A stretch of 64,000 nt of DNA from Larus michahellis (GCF_964199755.1 NC_133896.1:91868215-91932214), one strand, 5' to 3'; shown: positions 9,955 through 23,400, counted from the stretch's first letter. Program-made: numbers and translations. Notes: generated from the letters alone by a model not told the origin.

Positions 9955-12900
9955 GTTGGGGAAACATGCAGCTTAGGTGCAGTTTAGGGATAGCAGTCGC
10001 TGTTGTGCAGCCACTGAAAGCATTGCAGCGTGCCGGGCAGGCTGTGGAGCCGAGGCGGGGTGAGGGGGGGACGCTATTAGAGACCTGAATCTGGGTGCTG
10101 TGAGAGACCCAAATGTGGGAGATGTATGGGAGACATGTGGGAGACTCCTGCAGCCGTAGGAACGATGCCTCGTTAGCGCTTGCTGAAATTATTGGAGACG
10201 AGCAGGGAAAGGATAGGTGCTGCCACAAGCTGGCTTGGTTTTGGGGTGCGTTGCGATGGCTAGCGAAGCATTAGTGGTTGGCCTGGGAATCAGAGGTTGT
10301 CTTTGTGACCCGGTTGCCTTGCTCGCCCCACCTCGAGCGTAACCTGAACCACCAACACGCCCGCTCAGTGCTCCAAAAGGGACCTGCCTCCAGAGGAGGG
10401 AAGTGATATGGGGACTCAGTCGGGAAGAAACACAGTGACAGGAAGATACCAATGAGATCTGGCAGTTGGTTGCACAAAGTTTATTACCTCGACAAAGAGC
10501 CCACGGCTATAATCGACGGGAAAATGCCATCTTAGTTCAGAGGTAATATGAATGAGAAATTTAGAAAGTAAAAGGGGAAGACAGACAAAAAGGTGACATG
10601 GGTCATTCTGTCATTCTGCACTTTGTACCTCCTAATGGCAAGGGAAAGAAAAGCTACTGGGCGAGACGCTGTGACTTACCGGACAAGGAAGAATTAAATA
10701 TAGGAGAAGCAATAGGAAAATTCTCTGTCTACTTAATTTAGAAATCGTATTTATTGACTTTAGATGTTTCAGAACAACTGCCAGTAGCAATATATCGTCA
10801 ATCTGATAAGTGGATCATTGCCACAGGCAGGGTGACATCGATGCTTCAAAGGGAAATGGTCAGGCTCATCACCTGAGCTATTTTTGAAGCCTAGGACAGC
10901 CCTGTCATACACACAATTCTCCATTTTGCTTTCTTCAAACCTGACCCTGTTCCCTCCATGCTGTCCTTCTTCATGTCATTCTCTAGACATGCTGTCTGAA
11001 AGTACCAAGAAAAACTATTCTTTTCCAAAAATGTGAGGCACTTTGCCCCAAAAATATCATTCAACTGGGAGAGTAGCTTCCCAGGGGCACTAAAACAGGG
11101 GATCAAGCTGGTTGTGCCTGCCTTTTTCACCACTTCTGTGTCCGTCCTTGGGTTGACTTCTGTAAGCCTCCATAGGGGGTAGCCTTCCCCCATTTAAAAA
11201 ATAAAAAATTTTTTTAAAAAATAAGTGTTTCCTACTGGTTTGGGTTTAGCATGGAGATGGTGTTAGTGCTCCTGAGAAATAACCTCCTCAGCGCTGACGG
11301 TTTGATCCGGTAACGCTTTTCCTGCCTTTTGGGCTGAGCGGGATGGTGGGTGGGAATCTGAGTCTGACAGACAGCTCTTCCCTGTGCAGCGTTTCCGTTA
11401 GCAGCCGAGCGCCATGGAGGGTAGCTGTCCTGCTTTATGTTTCAGATTGCCAGGGTTGCCTGTGAGACATCAGACACTGCACTGCAACAGAGCCTGAAAG
11501 GAACAGGAAAAGCTCTGGGACCTACTGGAGAAGATGCTTATGGTCCTCACCAGAGGAACATTTTGAGACACTGACAGCACAGTGATCCCACCAAGAACGC
11601 AGGATCTTCATAGTGCTGTCTCTGTGCGTGGATGCCAGGGATAATGTCCAGAACAGCCTTTTGTCTCAGCTCTTTGGACTCATGCCACAGTGATGGATGC
11701 ATTTGGAATCTGAGATGGGGCTTCGCTTGTGTCTGAACCTGCAGCCACTTGGAGCTTACAGCTGCCCGATCTCTTGTAGCTCATGAGTGCCAGTTGATAC
11801 TTCATGTCCTGCACCAAACCTGTATCAAATCCTTCTCAATTTCCTTCCCCAAATAGCTTAGGGAGTAATTCCCAGGCTATAATTTTGAAGAGAGAGCTGG
11901 TCAAGAAAACTCAGCATCTCTTTCTAACCTTTTGTTGCTTCCACAGCTTTTCAGTGGGGGGGTGCAGGGAAGAAAGACCAAAAATAGCCTGAGCATCCAT
12001 AAAAGTGGGCAAATTACAGAAAGAGAGATTCCACTTGGCTCTCCGTGCAGCTGCTGCAGGGTAAACTGGAAACTTTGTTGGTAAAGTGCAATGTCCTTGT
12101 TTTAGCTGGCTGGTGGAGTTTATTTGGCTATTGAGGAAAGAATTGTTTTAAAGAAGACGGTACCACAAAGACTTGAAGACCAACTTTAACATCCGACATT
12201 GTTCCTATGTGCAGCTTAGGGCAGGTTTCTTAATTCCATCCTTGTTTCTACTTCAAGTCTAGGTGACTGCATTTGTCAGCAAACACACCAGGGGTTGTTG
12301 TAGCGAGAGAAACATGTCTGGGAATGGCACACCTTGTAGGGCTCGGCCACTGTCAGCCTGTCCCACTTTACCCTCCATGGCATCACAGTTTTTGAAGAGG
12401 GTGGGTAAAGGAGAATCACAGCCTTCAACACAGTTTGGGTGGACTCCATCCAGCTCCGGCATCCCAGTCACTGGCCCCATCAGCAATTTTGGTGAAACCC
12501 CTTTCAGCAGTAAGCCAGTGTGGGGGGCAGGTATGGTAATTGTAAGGGGAAGTGGGCAGAGCAGGTAGGAATTAGGAAGAGGTACAGCACAGACCTCGGA
12601 AGTCCCTTAAGCTTTTTTGCATGAAGAGCTTTCTATCTGTTCTGCTAACTCCACCCCCCCAACCCCCAAAATGTAGGATTTGTTAATTAAAGGCTTTAAA
12701 AGAGATGTGTCTTCATTCATTTGGTTCAGTCTCTCTGACATTACCAAGGAGTCTGGAAAGGGAGCGGATGAAGATGTGGAGACCAGGATGCTCATAAAAT
12801 GGTCTCAGGATGTCATTTACCAGCTGGTGAAAGAGGCAGATCTTTTCTAGGAGTAACTCCTTTGCATTCATTCAGGTGGAGAATGGCAACTCAGAAGCTG

Positions 12901-15900
12901 TTGTAGAATCCCCTCCATCTTATTCTTTCTTCCTTTTCCTTCTCACCTTTAGCACTTCACAGTAGCAGTGCTGCCAGCCTCAGCACTCCTGAATCATGAC
13001 TCAGGAACAATGAGATGCAGGAACCTGAGGGTTTGCTTGTGCCCCTAGAACAGGACAGACACTGGTGCTTGCCTGGCCCGCTCCTTGCCCACCCTTCCTC
13101 CTCAAATCTCTTTACCTGGTTAACTGAGTGATCTTCCTGCCCTCTGGCTCCTTAATGAGCCTGGCACCGCTTGTTCTTTCCTGTCTCCAGGTCCAGTGTT
13201 GTTACACCCTTCCCACCACCTTTAGTTCCCCTTTTCTCCTCATTTCACTGGCTCCTTACTCCTGCTTTCTCCACAGCTCCCCAGACTCACTTGCTTGTTC
13301 AACTTGTCCTAGTCTTCCCTCTCTCTAGGCCCTGCTTCCACTACAGCTATCAGTCTTTTTACACTTTTAACACCATGTACTCTGATTTTCAATCTAGTCG
13401 CATTGTTCGGCCAGCCAATGTTCTTTTCTCCCTTTTCCACCCCTTCCTTTTCCAATAACTCCTTCTGTATTAACCCCCATACCACTTCTAGTATCATCAG
13501 GCTCCTTGCCCTCATCTGTTCTCCGTGCTTCCCTTCCCCGAGGGACTCGCTGTCCTCCTTGAATTCACCTGCTCCTCCTTCGCCCTGTCTGGCCCAGAGC
13601 AGTCAGCAGCGACTGGGTGCTTGCTCTGGCAGCTCAAGGTGGGGCAGTGGTGGCAGAAGAGGGGTGGCTTTCCCCCGTGACCCTACAACATGCTTAGCCC
13701 ACCTTTGTGAGACAGCGAGTGGTCAGTGACGGCGGATCTTTGAAGAACTGCCCGGTGAAAAGTCTAAAGTGTCCCTACCAGAGCCTGTATAAACTGGCTT
13801 ATCATTGAAGCAAAATTCCGTGTGGATTTTTCTGGGGCTAGTGAGTAGTGTAGCTCTGGTGCAAGGACAGCACTCCTTTGTAGGCTTCAGCTTCCTCCTC
13901 CGAAGCAGTTGGCCTGGAGTTGTTCATAGTAAAGGGCTGTTCTTTTTAACATACACTTTAATGGTCTAAACCAAGATGGTTTTCCCTGTTTTTTTTTTTT
14001 TTTTCCCCTGAGTAGATTAAATGTTCAGGCTGAAGCCATATTTTAAAAGAAAAAAATATATATATAAAAGAATCAGATGTAGGCAGGCAGCCAGAATGGA
14101 AAATTTCTGCTTCAATCATAAAAGTTATAAGCAACTGAACGGTTTACAGCGGGAATGCCCAGACAGTCTAATTCTAGCTCTGCTGGTAACTTTCGCCTTG
14201 CAAAATTCTGGAGTTTGAACTTGCCACTTTGGGATCAGTCACATCGCTGTCCCTAAGAACTTCAGAAGAAAGCAGGAATAGGGCCCTTGCTTTGCCATAG
14301 ATCGTGCCTTCTCAGAAGCTTTGTCTGGATTGCGAGGCAGATGGAGAAATGAGGCCTGATGGCTGGAAACAGCTACTTCACATACAAAGCCTGCAATATT
14401 TCTTTGGAAAGAGAGAAGGGCAAACCTGAAACCTGGAGTTTTTCATAATATGGTTGTTCTGTTAGCAGCGTCACCAGTGTAAATCAATCCACTTTAAAAC
14501 AGTCTCGTTACACCTCTAAAAATGGCTAATGTGGCCATGTTCGAGCCTCACCTAAGATGGAACATTTCGAAGTGGCGTAATTAAATTTGGTGAGTTCTTA
14601 AACGATGAGGCACCTGTTCACTTAGTGCAATCAAACTGAGAGCCTGCGGGCTGGCGTGGCTCGTTGCCCGGGACGCTAATGCCCCTCCTGTGCCCACTTG
14701 CAGCACGCAGGCGCTGAGCGGCAGCTATTGCCCCTGCAGAAATATGTCTCCTGCTCCCTGGGGCAGCAGCCCGGCTGTAGCAGGTCCCCTCTCTCTCCGT
14801 GAAAGGTGGAAGAGGGGGAAGGCTGCACGGCACAGGACCTGCTGTGGGGGCTGAGGAGTATGGGAAGAGAGGAAGGAGGGCGCACGGAGGAGAGGAGGAA
14901 AACGGCTGCTGGCAGGGCAGGCAGGCCCTGAAAAGTGGGATGCCCTGGTGGGATCCAAGCACGGCCGCTGGGGTCGGACCAGGTTCCTTAGCTCAGACCT
15001 CCTCCTGCAGGTGTCGTGCCGTGAAATGCTGGACTTCAAGCTGGAGCAGGCACCGAGCATGCACACCCTCTGCTCTGTCGCCAGAGCCGAGAGAGGAGCA
15101 GTAGGTCAGTAGTGGACACCCAGGGGACAGGAGCACCCAAACTCAGATGGATTTCTGATAAGTGAGCATGTGCCTGAACCACAGATCTATCCAATTAAAG
15201 CCAGGCTTGGAGCAGTTTAAGTTCCTCCTCTCCATTAGGTGTTCCAGATTTTTTACTACACAGATGTAACGTTGATCTAAACACATCACACGCAGATGGT
15301 GTAGTACGGACCATACGTTGCAAACTAAAGCTCCGTATTAGCTCAGCCTGACATGACCTCGCCCGGCCCTTCAGTTACTCTGTGTAAAAGAAGCTATCTT
15401 CCCGAGGATGCAGCATGGAGACCTACTTAGTGGGTGCCCAAGCGCACGGAAATGTGAAAAACAGGGAGCGGGAATGATTGTCAAAAGGGCTCAGTGCTTC
15501 CAGACTCCAAGTCCGGAGCTCCTTCTCCAAGACTGTGGAGTGCTGCGTGCGTTCGCCTGCTTGCTTTTTTCTAACCGATGCCAGAAGATCATCTGCGAAC
15601 AAAATGTATGACAGGCAGAAGAAAAAAACGCGTGGCACTTTGCAGGCTGCATCCTCCGCCGCCTCTCGCTCCCCTGCAGACGCTTTCCCTGTTACCAGAT
15701 CTGCCACAGGGGGACTCCCTGTAAAACACGGAGTTTGCAAAGGGGGCTCCTGTGTCCGCTGTCGGAAAGCCACCAGACAAAGGGACCACACCTCGACAGT
15801 GCTGCCAGTGAGGGCGGCTGGGGCTGCCGGTGGGAGCGCGGCCGTGGGCGTGCTGCCGGCAGATCCCTTCTCCCGGTTCACCGGGATGAGGCCCAATGGA

Positions 15901-16690
15901 GAGCCCTCTTTCCCCCTGCAGCAGCGGGTTTCTCGCTGGGAAAACGGAATCCTTCCCGCCTTTCCTCGCCACGATGTCCAAACTTGCTGATGCTGCTCCG
16001 AAACCTCATCCCCATGCGCGTTCTTGCGGGGATCTGACAGAACGGACACAGGCATCTTCGCTGTGTCCCACCCTACTTAGTATCAAGGAAACACCTCGCT
16101 ACCTTGCCATCGCCTAGTACTGTTTCCCAGCCCGCCTAGATACTTTTAATCCACAAAGTCTGTCATTTTGGAGCCTCCACTCAGGGTGTGGGAAAATGCA
16201 GGTTTTTTGGTTCTTTTCTGCATACAAACCTTTCAGATGTTGTTACTGCAGCTTTTGGGGTTTATACCTTCTAGCCCTCCCTTAGATATTGGGAAACTTT
16301 TGCTGGCTTTAACAAGAAGTAAATGTTGCAGGCGCTGAGCCGTACATGTAAGGATGGGTAGCGAATACGTCCAGTAAAACCACCGAGCAGCTCTAACCCA
16401 CCACCCCTAATAAACATTAAATACAACAGGGGCACAAAGGCAGTGATGGGGCTGAAAGCAAAACCCAAAGACAATGGTAAAAACTGCGTCCAGAAGTAAA
16501 ACACGCTCATCTGAGCGGAGGGCAAGAAGAGGAGTTATCTTCCACAGCAGACGCGCGATACCACAGAAGTGAGCGGATAGCAAAGCTTTCTGCGAGCCGA
16601 CTGAAAGGGGGCACATGGTGGCCACGGGCAAGGAGCAGGAGGCCTCGCGGACGGTGGCATGGCACCCGGCAAACTAGGTCAGGTCTCGGC
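9955..16690. other. Intergenic, no supported gene
   Basis: I see no exon with family resemblance, no tRNA or snRNA, and no clear repeat apart from AT-rich simple sequence at about 11195-11225 and a T-run near 13990-14004. Stretches at 14.6-15.1 and 15.7-16.0 kb are moderately GC-rich and give only shadow frames. Confidence 0.5.
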
Positions 16691-18160
16691 CGTCAGGAAG
16701 GCCATGCCATCACGGCCCGGGCCCCATGGCAGCGCGGGCTCCATCCATACCGGGCTGCCCCGCTGCTGAGTGGCACGATGTGGTGCTTCCTCCATCTTTG
16801 TGCTTTCCTGCTGACTCTGGGGTGGCCATCAAGCAGCGCCTGGGCCGGGGTGGCTGAGGGCTGGGTGGGTGCGTTGGTAGGGAGGGCACCGCGGCGAGGG
16901 GCCCGGCACAGGTTGGTGGCACCCCGGCCGAGGCTCTGGGCTACCCGCCTGCCATGCGAGGGTGAAGCCAGCCCAGAGCCGGGCGACGGGGCCGTGGCGA
17001 AGCGGCCGGGTGGCTGTGGCGAGAGGAGGCGGCGGGGGGGGTAGCCGGCGGGGAGCCCAGCCGGGCGAGCGGGCGGGCGGGCGGGCGGGCAGGCGGGCGA
17101 GCGGCGACCGCCGGCGGCGAGCGGGGCCGGCAGGGTCCGGCCCACGGGGTCAGGCCTCAGCCGCGGCTATTATGGGATGGCGAGGCCCGGGGAAGGGGGG
17201 GGGAAGGGAGGGCGAGCGGCGAGTATTATGGGATGGCGAGGCCTTCTGCGGCGGGGGAGGGCGAGCCGCGACTATTATGGGATGGCGAGGCCTCCCGCGA
17301 CCGGAGGGGGGCAGGTGGGTGGCAGGGGAGTATTATGGGATGCCCGGCCCTCCCTCCCCCCGCCCGCCGCTGGGGGAGTATTATGGGATGAGGATGCCCC
17401 CGTCAGGCGGGGGGGGGGGCGGTTATTATGGGATGGCAGGGCCCCGCCGCAGCCGGCGTGAGGGGGGCGAGGGGAGTATTATGGGATGGCACCATTTCCC
17501 CAGCGCGTGTGACCGGGCGACTTATTATGGGATGCCGCTGTACCTACGGCGGGAAATATTATGGGATGCAGCGCGGGGGGGGGGGGGGGGGGGGATGTGG
17601 GGTGTGCTATTATGGGATGCCGGTGCAGCCCGGGGCGGGGGGGAGCTGCAGGCCTGTCCCGGTGGGAAAACACCATCATCCCCCCACACACACCTCCGCC
17701 GCTCGCCCGCCGCCTCCTGCCGGTGCCCCGGTGCCGCCCGCCCCGGGGCCCCCTCGCCCCGTCTCCTCCCTCCCCCCCAGCCTCTCGGCAGTCATAACCA
17801 ATAAAGCCGCCAGGGTATTATGGGATGTCTGCTCCACGGTGTGGGGAGTGGGGTGGTTGCTATGGAGCGTTTCCCGTGGGTGGCTATTATGGGATGGAGT
17901 CGCCTTTGTGAACTATTATGGGATGCGGCCGGCGCGGCGGGGCGGGGTGGGGGCTGGCCGGGAGCCCTGCGGCCCGTCGCCCCTCGGGGCTGAGGGACGG
18001 GAATGGGGGGGGATGGGGGGGCTACACATCAGACACAGGCGGTGGGGGCCACGGCTGCCGACTTGGCGTGGGTCTGGTAGGAAGCCTCGGCCGGGTCCCC
18101 GGGGGTGGTGAGGCTGCTGTGGGGCGCTGCCGCCTCCAGCAGTCTGCGGGCTTCTGCTTG
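16690..18160. promoter_or_regulatory. CpG island carrying the upstream TATTATGGGATG array
   Basis: A GC-rich, CpG-dense block with a (CGGG)n minisatellite at about 17070-17100, a run of 20 G at 17575-17594, and a CCAAT box (AACCAATAAAG) near 17797-17807. It lies about 7 kb upstream of CHD4 exon 1. It looks like a promoter-type CpG island, perhaps an upstream alternative CHD4 start or a non-coding RNA start; a candidate spliced exon follows at 18224-18324. Confidence 0.55.
17168..17925 (+). repeat. Array A: 13 copies of the 12-mer TATTATGGGATG
   Basis: Exact copies start at 17168, 17224, 17273, 17331, 17379, 17424, 17477, 17523, 17557, 17608, 17816, 17885 and 17914, all on the + strand. Start-to-start spacings are 56, 49, 58, 48, 45, 53, 46, 34, 51, 208, 69 and 29 bp. 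The flanking base on each side varies, so the conserved unit is exactly these 12 bases. The spacers are G-rich and mostly dissimilar, although the first three copies share a downstream GCGAGGC. Spacing is not a multiple of three, so translated repeats such as YYGM, IMG and LWD appear in all three frames and the array is not coding. Reverse complement: CATCCCATAATA. I cannot name its binding factor. Confidence 0.95.
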
Positions 18161-18223
18161 CTCTCGGGGCGAAATTGTGTTGCCTTCCTAGTTGAGGAAT
18201 GGGATTTTTTCTTCCCCACGCAG

Positions 18224-18324
18224 CCCTTCAAACCGGAGCTCCAGAGCGTCCCAGTGACTTGTGATAAGAACGGCCCTTAAACATTGGTCCCAAATGTACC
18301 TTTTTTTAAGAAAGAACTTGCTGC
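18224..18324 (+). ncRNA. Candidate untranslated exon downstream of array A
   Basis: A 101-bp segment bounded by a strong acceptor (TTTTTTCTTCCCCACGCAG, ending 18223) and a strong donor (CTGC|GTAAGT at 18325). A plausible preceding donor (CTG|GTAGGA at 18076) would give a 148-bp GT-AG intron. If real, it could be a 5' untranslated exon of a long CHD4 transcript or part of a non-coding RNA. This is inferred from splice signals only. Confidence 0.3.
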
Positions 18325-21300
18325 GTAAGTCCCTAGGAGCTGGCAACTTCAAGAAACGTGGCACAAAGCAAGACCCGTCCCCGAGAAGTTCATCTCGGAG
18401 CCGGACCTGGTGTGTGATGGTTGGTTTCTGCACCGAGGACGCAGCCCCAGAGTCACCTGGCTGGCGTTATTGCCTGCTACGGGACATGGGAAAACCTCCT
18501 CCCGGCTCTGGTGGCTCTGGCAGGTTTGCAAACCGCTGGCTGGTTTTGAGCTGAAGGGGACCTGGTTGGTATCGCATTGAGATCTGAGTCTCCGGTGTCC
18601 ATCTCCTCTCAGGCAAAGCCGAGTCTGTCGGCCCTGCTCCGCTTACCCCACCGAATGGGGTGTACAACCTCCAGGCTAATTTGCAATGTTCCCTGTAGCG
18701 CGGTTGTTGCTGGGTGCAGCGCTGGAAACTCCTCTCCCACATCCAGCTGGAGGTAGGAGATGAAGGAGAATTCCATCCCAGCCTGATTTTTTTCAGTGTT
18801 TCTGAGCTCAAGAGGAGACGGGGCTCAGTCTTGGCGATTTTTTGCCAGCACGCACCAGCTTTAATACAGGGCGCAAAAGTAGCTGTCACAGAATTGCAAT
18901 TCAGGCAGCTCAAACCAATAGGTCGCTACTGCAGTCCCTTTGAGACCACTTTCTTCTTCTCTGACCAAATACAACTGTTTGTTTCATGAAGAAGGGAGGG
19001 AGCAGGGCAGCTCTATCTAAGGCTCTTTAGGGAGATGGGAACCTAAAAATGATAATAAGCATCCTTAACTTTTGGGTGTTGCTTCCAGCTTTCATTATTC
19101 ATTATATACAAAATTCTAGGTTAAAAGACTGGTAATGTTGCAAAGTCAAATTTTTACAATTGCAAGATAACAATTTGTTTCTTACATCTTACTAAGTGCC
19201 TCCATCTTCAGGAAAAAAAAAAAGGTGAAGATAAACATGGAAAATTCGAATCTGAATGTCTGATGGCTGGCAAAGTTCTGAGTAACTGAAAACAGACTTG
19301 TGATGGAAAATATCAAGTAACCTTAGCTATAGGTGTCAGTACCAAGTATGTCTGTGATGTTTTCTTTAAAGCAAGCAAACTAGCAAACCATAGAGAGATA
19401 GAGATCGGCAGTTCAGATTTACAGGGGGGCTGAGCAGTCCCCAATCTCTTCTATCTCTCCCCCCCCCCCGCCGCCTCACTTCTCTGCCACTGGCCCTGCC
19501 TCATGCACCCTGCACGTCTGGCTGACGTGGTGTGGCTCCGGCTGCGTTCACCCTGCCCCCTCCTTCTCCTGGCAAAACAGGAGCAGAGGCTCATGCCGAG
19601 TGGAGTCTGAACTGTCACTCTCCTAACGGGAAGTAGATGCAGAGTCATGCTGGCATATGGGCAGTCCTCACCTAGGTGGCTGTTAGAGAGACTGGATCCT
19701 CCATCGACACTAGCATGTTGTTCTCAAAAAAAGAAGCACACATCGTCTGTTCAGTGGATCTTGATCTTATTCTGGTTTTATACTCCCAAATGCTCTTTCT
19801 GCCTCTTCTTCCAGTGGCATTTGTTTGCAGCAGGAGCAGCTTCTTGGACATGACAGGAGGGGCTCTTGTCTGTTCTCCACAAGACAAGGAGACTATGTCT
19901 TGTGTCATTTTCTTCCGTGTCTGACATCAAAGCAAAGATACTTTCCATTATGCTAAACAAATAAGCTCATGCTTCCCGGTGAAAAAAACAAACAAACAAA
20001 CAAAATAGAATGGGGTTGGGGGGCACAATGAAGAAAGCAACAGTGAAAATGGATCATTTAGATATCCTTAGCTAGCTGTGGAGACTTTGCAGAAATCTGG
20101 AAGTGGAGAAGACTATCTCGGGCAGAAGAAAGAGCTTTGTAGTGTTGGGGAAGACTTGCAGAGTTCAGGACAATTGCTTTTGCTGGTGTTGTGGATGCAG
20201 GATTCTCACAAGGTAGTTTAAAATAGGGGTGGTGGTGAAGAGGCACAGACTCTGGGACAATAACCGAACCTTGAGTGAAAGTTTAGACCACTTTCTTGCT
20301 AATTTCAAAGTAAAAGTTACTTATCTGGGAGTTTGATACCCTTCCCCTCTCAAAATGGTTTAGGGTAAAATTCTCTGCCTTACCAAAGAAAAATAAAAGG
20401 CAAGACTTCCCAGAAATCGCGAGATCTTCAAAGTTACTTGGCAGAAGCTGTAAGACCTCAGCTCAGAGCCATGGCAAGCATCAGTATGACCGGGACAACC
20501 TACAGGGCTGCTGAATAGAAAACACAAGGGGTAAGTCTGTTCACATGAGCTACAAACGGTCAAAACGAGGTTAAAGGAAGAGGTGAAATGCATCTGCAGC
20601 CCTTGAGGAACAGCATCACATTCATGGATACATCGGGTGATACCAGTTTTACACAGATACTGAAAGATATTTTTCATGTTACTAGTTGTATGTAACCTGA
20701 CAAAAGAGATATTACAGTCAGGCTAGAGCAACCCTCAGTCAGAGGAACAGCAAAAACGGAGAAGAAAACAGAAGTATGTCTATATCCCAGAATCCAAACG
20801 AAGCAATACAGTGGCAGCATCACAACACCCAGCATCTAAACTCATTAACACCTCTGCTTTGTTATTGGACACCAAAGGAGGTAGCAAAAAATAACCTGAG
20901 AGACCATAAACTGACCTCTTAAGATCACATTGTCTGCAGCACCAGCATCACGCTTATAGTCTGTTATCTGTGTCCTACATACGAACGGTTCACGCTGGCC
21001 TGGGAAGTCTCCCTTCTTTCCAAAATGCTGACCCTTCCCCTCCCAGCCCCCATTCCTGCCTCTCACACCAGGCAGCACCGAAATAACCCTGGACGGAGGT
21101 TTCTGGCCGGAGTGAAAACACCAAATCAGCACCAGGGTGAAACAATGTAACACTTTGCTCTTCTTGTTACCTTGGAGAAACATGCCTCTGTTGAAAGTGA
21201 AACCGAGAAAGGGCCGTGGGGCCGATAAAAGCCTGGGCAGGGGTGGCTGCCCGCGGGGTGGAGGAAAGCAGGGCAGGACACTCTCCTGGGTCCCCAGGCT

Positions 21301-23400
21301 GGGACCTGAACCACGGGTGACTCAGACCATGCGGGAAACTACAGAAATCATCGAAATAGAGGCCATACGAGGATGTAGCTGTGGGGTTATAGAGCCGGCT
21401 TCACCCAGTTGTCCTTGGAAGCAGAGCTGGGTGGGTGTGTGCGGAGGCTCCTCTGGTTAGTTTGGATTCCCCTAACAGGGGCGGCAGCCCCAAAGCGAGG
21501 GGATGTTGCAGGTGTTTTCCCTGATGGAAGCGCGCTGTGGGGTCGCTCGGGGCTTGACACCCACTGATCAGCAGGTAGGGAAGATTACATTACATAGATA
21601 GCGCGGTAATTGTTTCCAAGCCAAGTGCTACAGACTCAGGAGGTTCAGTTAAACCAGGTAAGCAATCAAGCCACAGCAAGGCAGGGCAACTCCCAGGCTT
21701 AAAAGAGCCAAACAGCTGGAAATCTATCTCACGGTGTTATCATCGAAGGAAAACATTTAGAAGTCTCATTTTTTTGAATCCGTTTCACCTACTTGGCCCT
21801 CACAAAGACCAAAAACACCCTAACCACAATCGCTTATAGCCTGCATGGATATTTTTTTTAGGGTGAAAATTAAGGCTTCCACTGGCCGAGAAACTTCAAG
21901 TTACAAGGAAAAAGGAGCTGGAGGTGAGGTGGGGGAACCTTGGGGGCATTCAGGATAAAAACATGCTCAGGTGTCATACAGAGAAAGCGGTGGCCCGTTA
22001 GGAAGCTTGGAAGTGACCAAAGCTCTGGAGTACATGTTGCCTAACCGGTAGCCAACAGCCCTCTCCAGATCATCTCCCTGCCCAGCAAGAGCTTCAGGGT
22101 GCTCCTGTAGAGACACCCCCAGTCACTGACTCCCTTTGCGGGTCCTTCGCTGACGTCGTACCTCTCACCATGCTGCTGAACCATCGAAAAAGGAGGTACA
22201 GGCAGTGTCCGGCGGTTGCTGGTTGGGATGGGGGGCTCTGGAGGGGAGTTTGGTGTGGCCACCCCTCTGGCTCCTCTCAAAGGGGATTACGGCTGTCAGC
22301 GCGCAGAAGAGGGAACGAGAAGCCCTGTGGGGGATCTGCACGAGTGTGGCAGTGGCGTTACCCACTGTACGCTTCTGTAGCGCCGGGTATTCCGTTACGC
22401 TCGATCCGTGCGGAGAATGGATAGCATCTGTGGAATAGCGGCCTGGCTCTTCCCTACCGCTTCTTCCTCCACGGGGCGGAGATAAATGGCAGTGTCAGCG
22501 TCATTTTGGCGAAGGTACATGGGCAGGGACGGCGTGCGTGTGCGGGCCGCGGCTGGCCAGAGGGTCAGGGGGATTTCTTACAGGTGCAAGAGGGTGAATA
22601 ATGCAACACCGGTTTGGGATGTAGGGTCTGGTCTTGGCTGGCAAGGCGGGCAGGACGTGCCGCGGGAGGGGCGGCTCGCGTGGTGGAGTGGCCCCACGTG
22701 GAGGAGGAGATGGCAGAGCTTGATGGTATCTCAGCAGAGCAGTGCTGGAGCGACGAGGTGGATCGGGGGCTGCGCGCACAGGTAGGGGAGAGTTTGCCGA
22801 TATTCCGAGACGCTCCGGCATGCGGCAGAGGCGATGGGATGGTGTCATGGAATATTCGCCTGCCCTGACGTATTTTTGGCATGGTTTGGCGGAACAAAGC
22901 AAAGATCGTGTTACGGGATCTGCAACGACCTGTTGCAGTCCGTAACGGTGAATCCTCCACTCGTGTTCGGGGTGTTTGACGGTGGCAGGTCGAAAGGTAC
23001 ACGTGCTCTGCCAGGCGCGGGACAGCGTCGGCCTGCGTTTGAGGAGGAACGAGCACAGTCTGCGTGTTTAGCGGGAGACATGGGCAAGGACTGTGCCTCT
23101 TCGTTGACATTCATGGGTGTTACAAAGATGCTGAACGGGGGATAGGCGGGGTGTTATGGGGTGTGATTTTGTTCAATGGGAAATTAATGATGCGGTTGCA
23201 CGTGCATAACTGGGGTGTATTTATACTTGTGGACTGTTGACGTCCGTGCAGAGCGATGACAAGTTTCCTGGCGGAGGGCCGCAGCAAGGAGCGGGGCGAG
23301 AGGGAGGGACAGAACACACAGAGATGCTGTTACACCCCTGGGGTGCCCATCGCTCTGTGGGTACCAGCAGTCAGGAGAGGCCCTTGCGTGGCAGGCGGCG
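18325..23400. other. Intergenic, no supported gene
   Basis: Contains an (AAAC)n run near 19985-20005, a short A-run near 19212-19223, and a hairpin-forming inverted repeat at 22910-22946. The part from about 22.2 to 23.2 kb is CpG-containing without being a classic island and matches nothing I recognise. Frames here show no family resemblance. Confidence 0.5.
22910..22946. repeat. Imperfect inverted repeat (hairpin)
   Basis: GTTACGGGATCTGCAAC at 22910-22926 is followed after the 5-base loop GACCT by GTTGCAGTCCGTAAC at 22932-22946. The arms pair as GTTACGG with CCGTAAC and CTGCAAC with GTTGCAG, with a small asymmetric bulge. Confidence 0.7.

Noticed and set aside
16962-17804. Long + strand open frame (280 codons) with repeated YYGM words
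   Set aside because: It is produced by the 12-bp DNA motif array; the repeated peptide words shift between all three frames, and the rest is GC-island composition.
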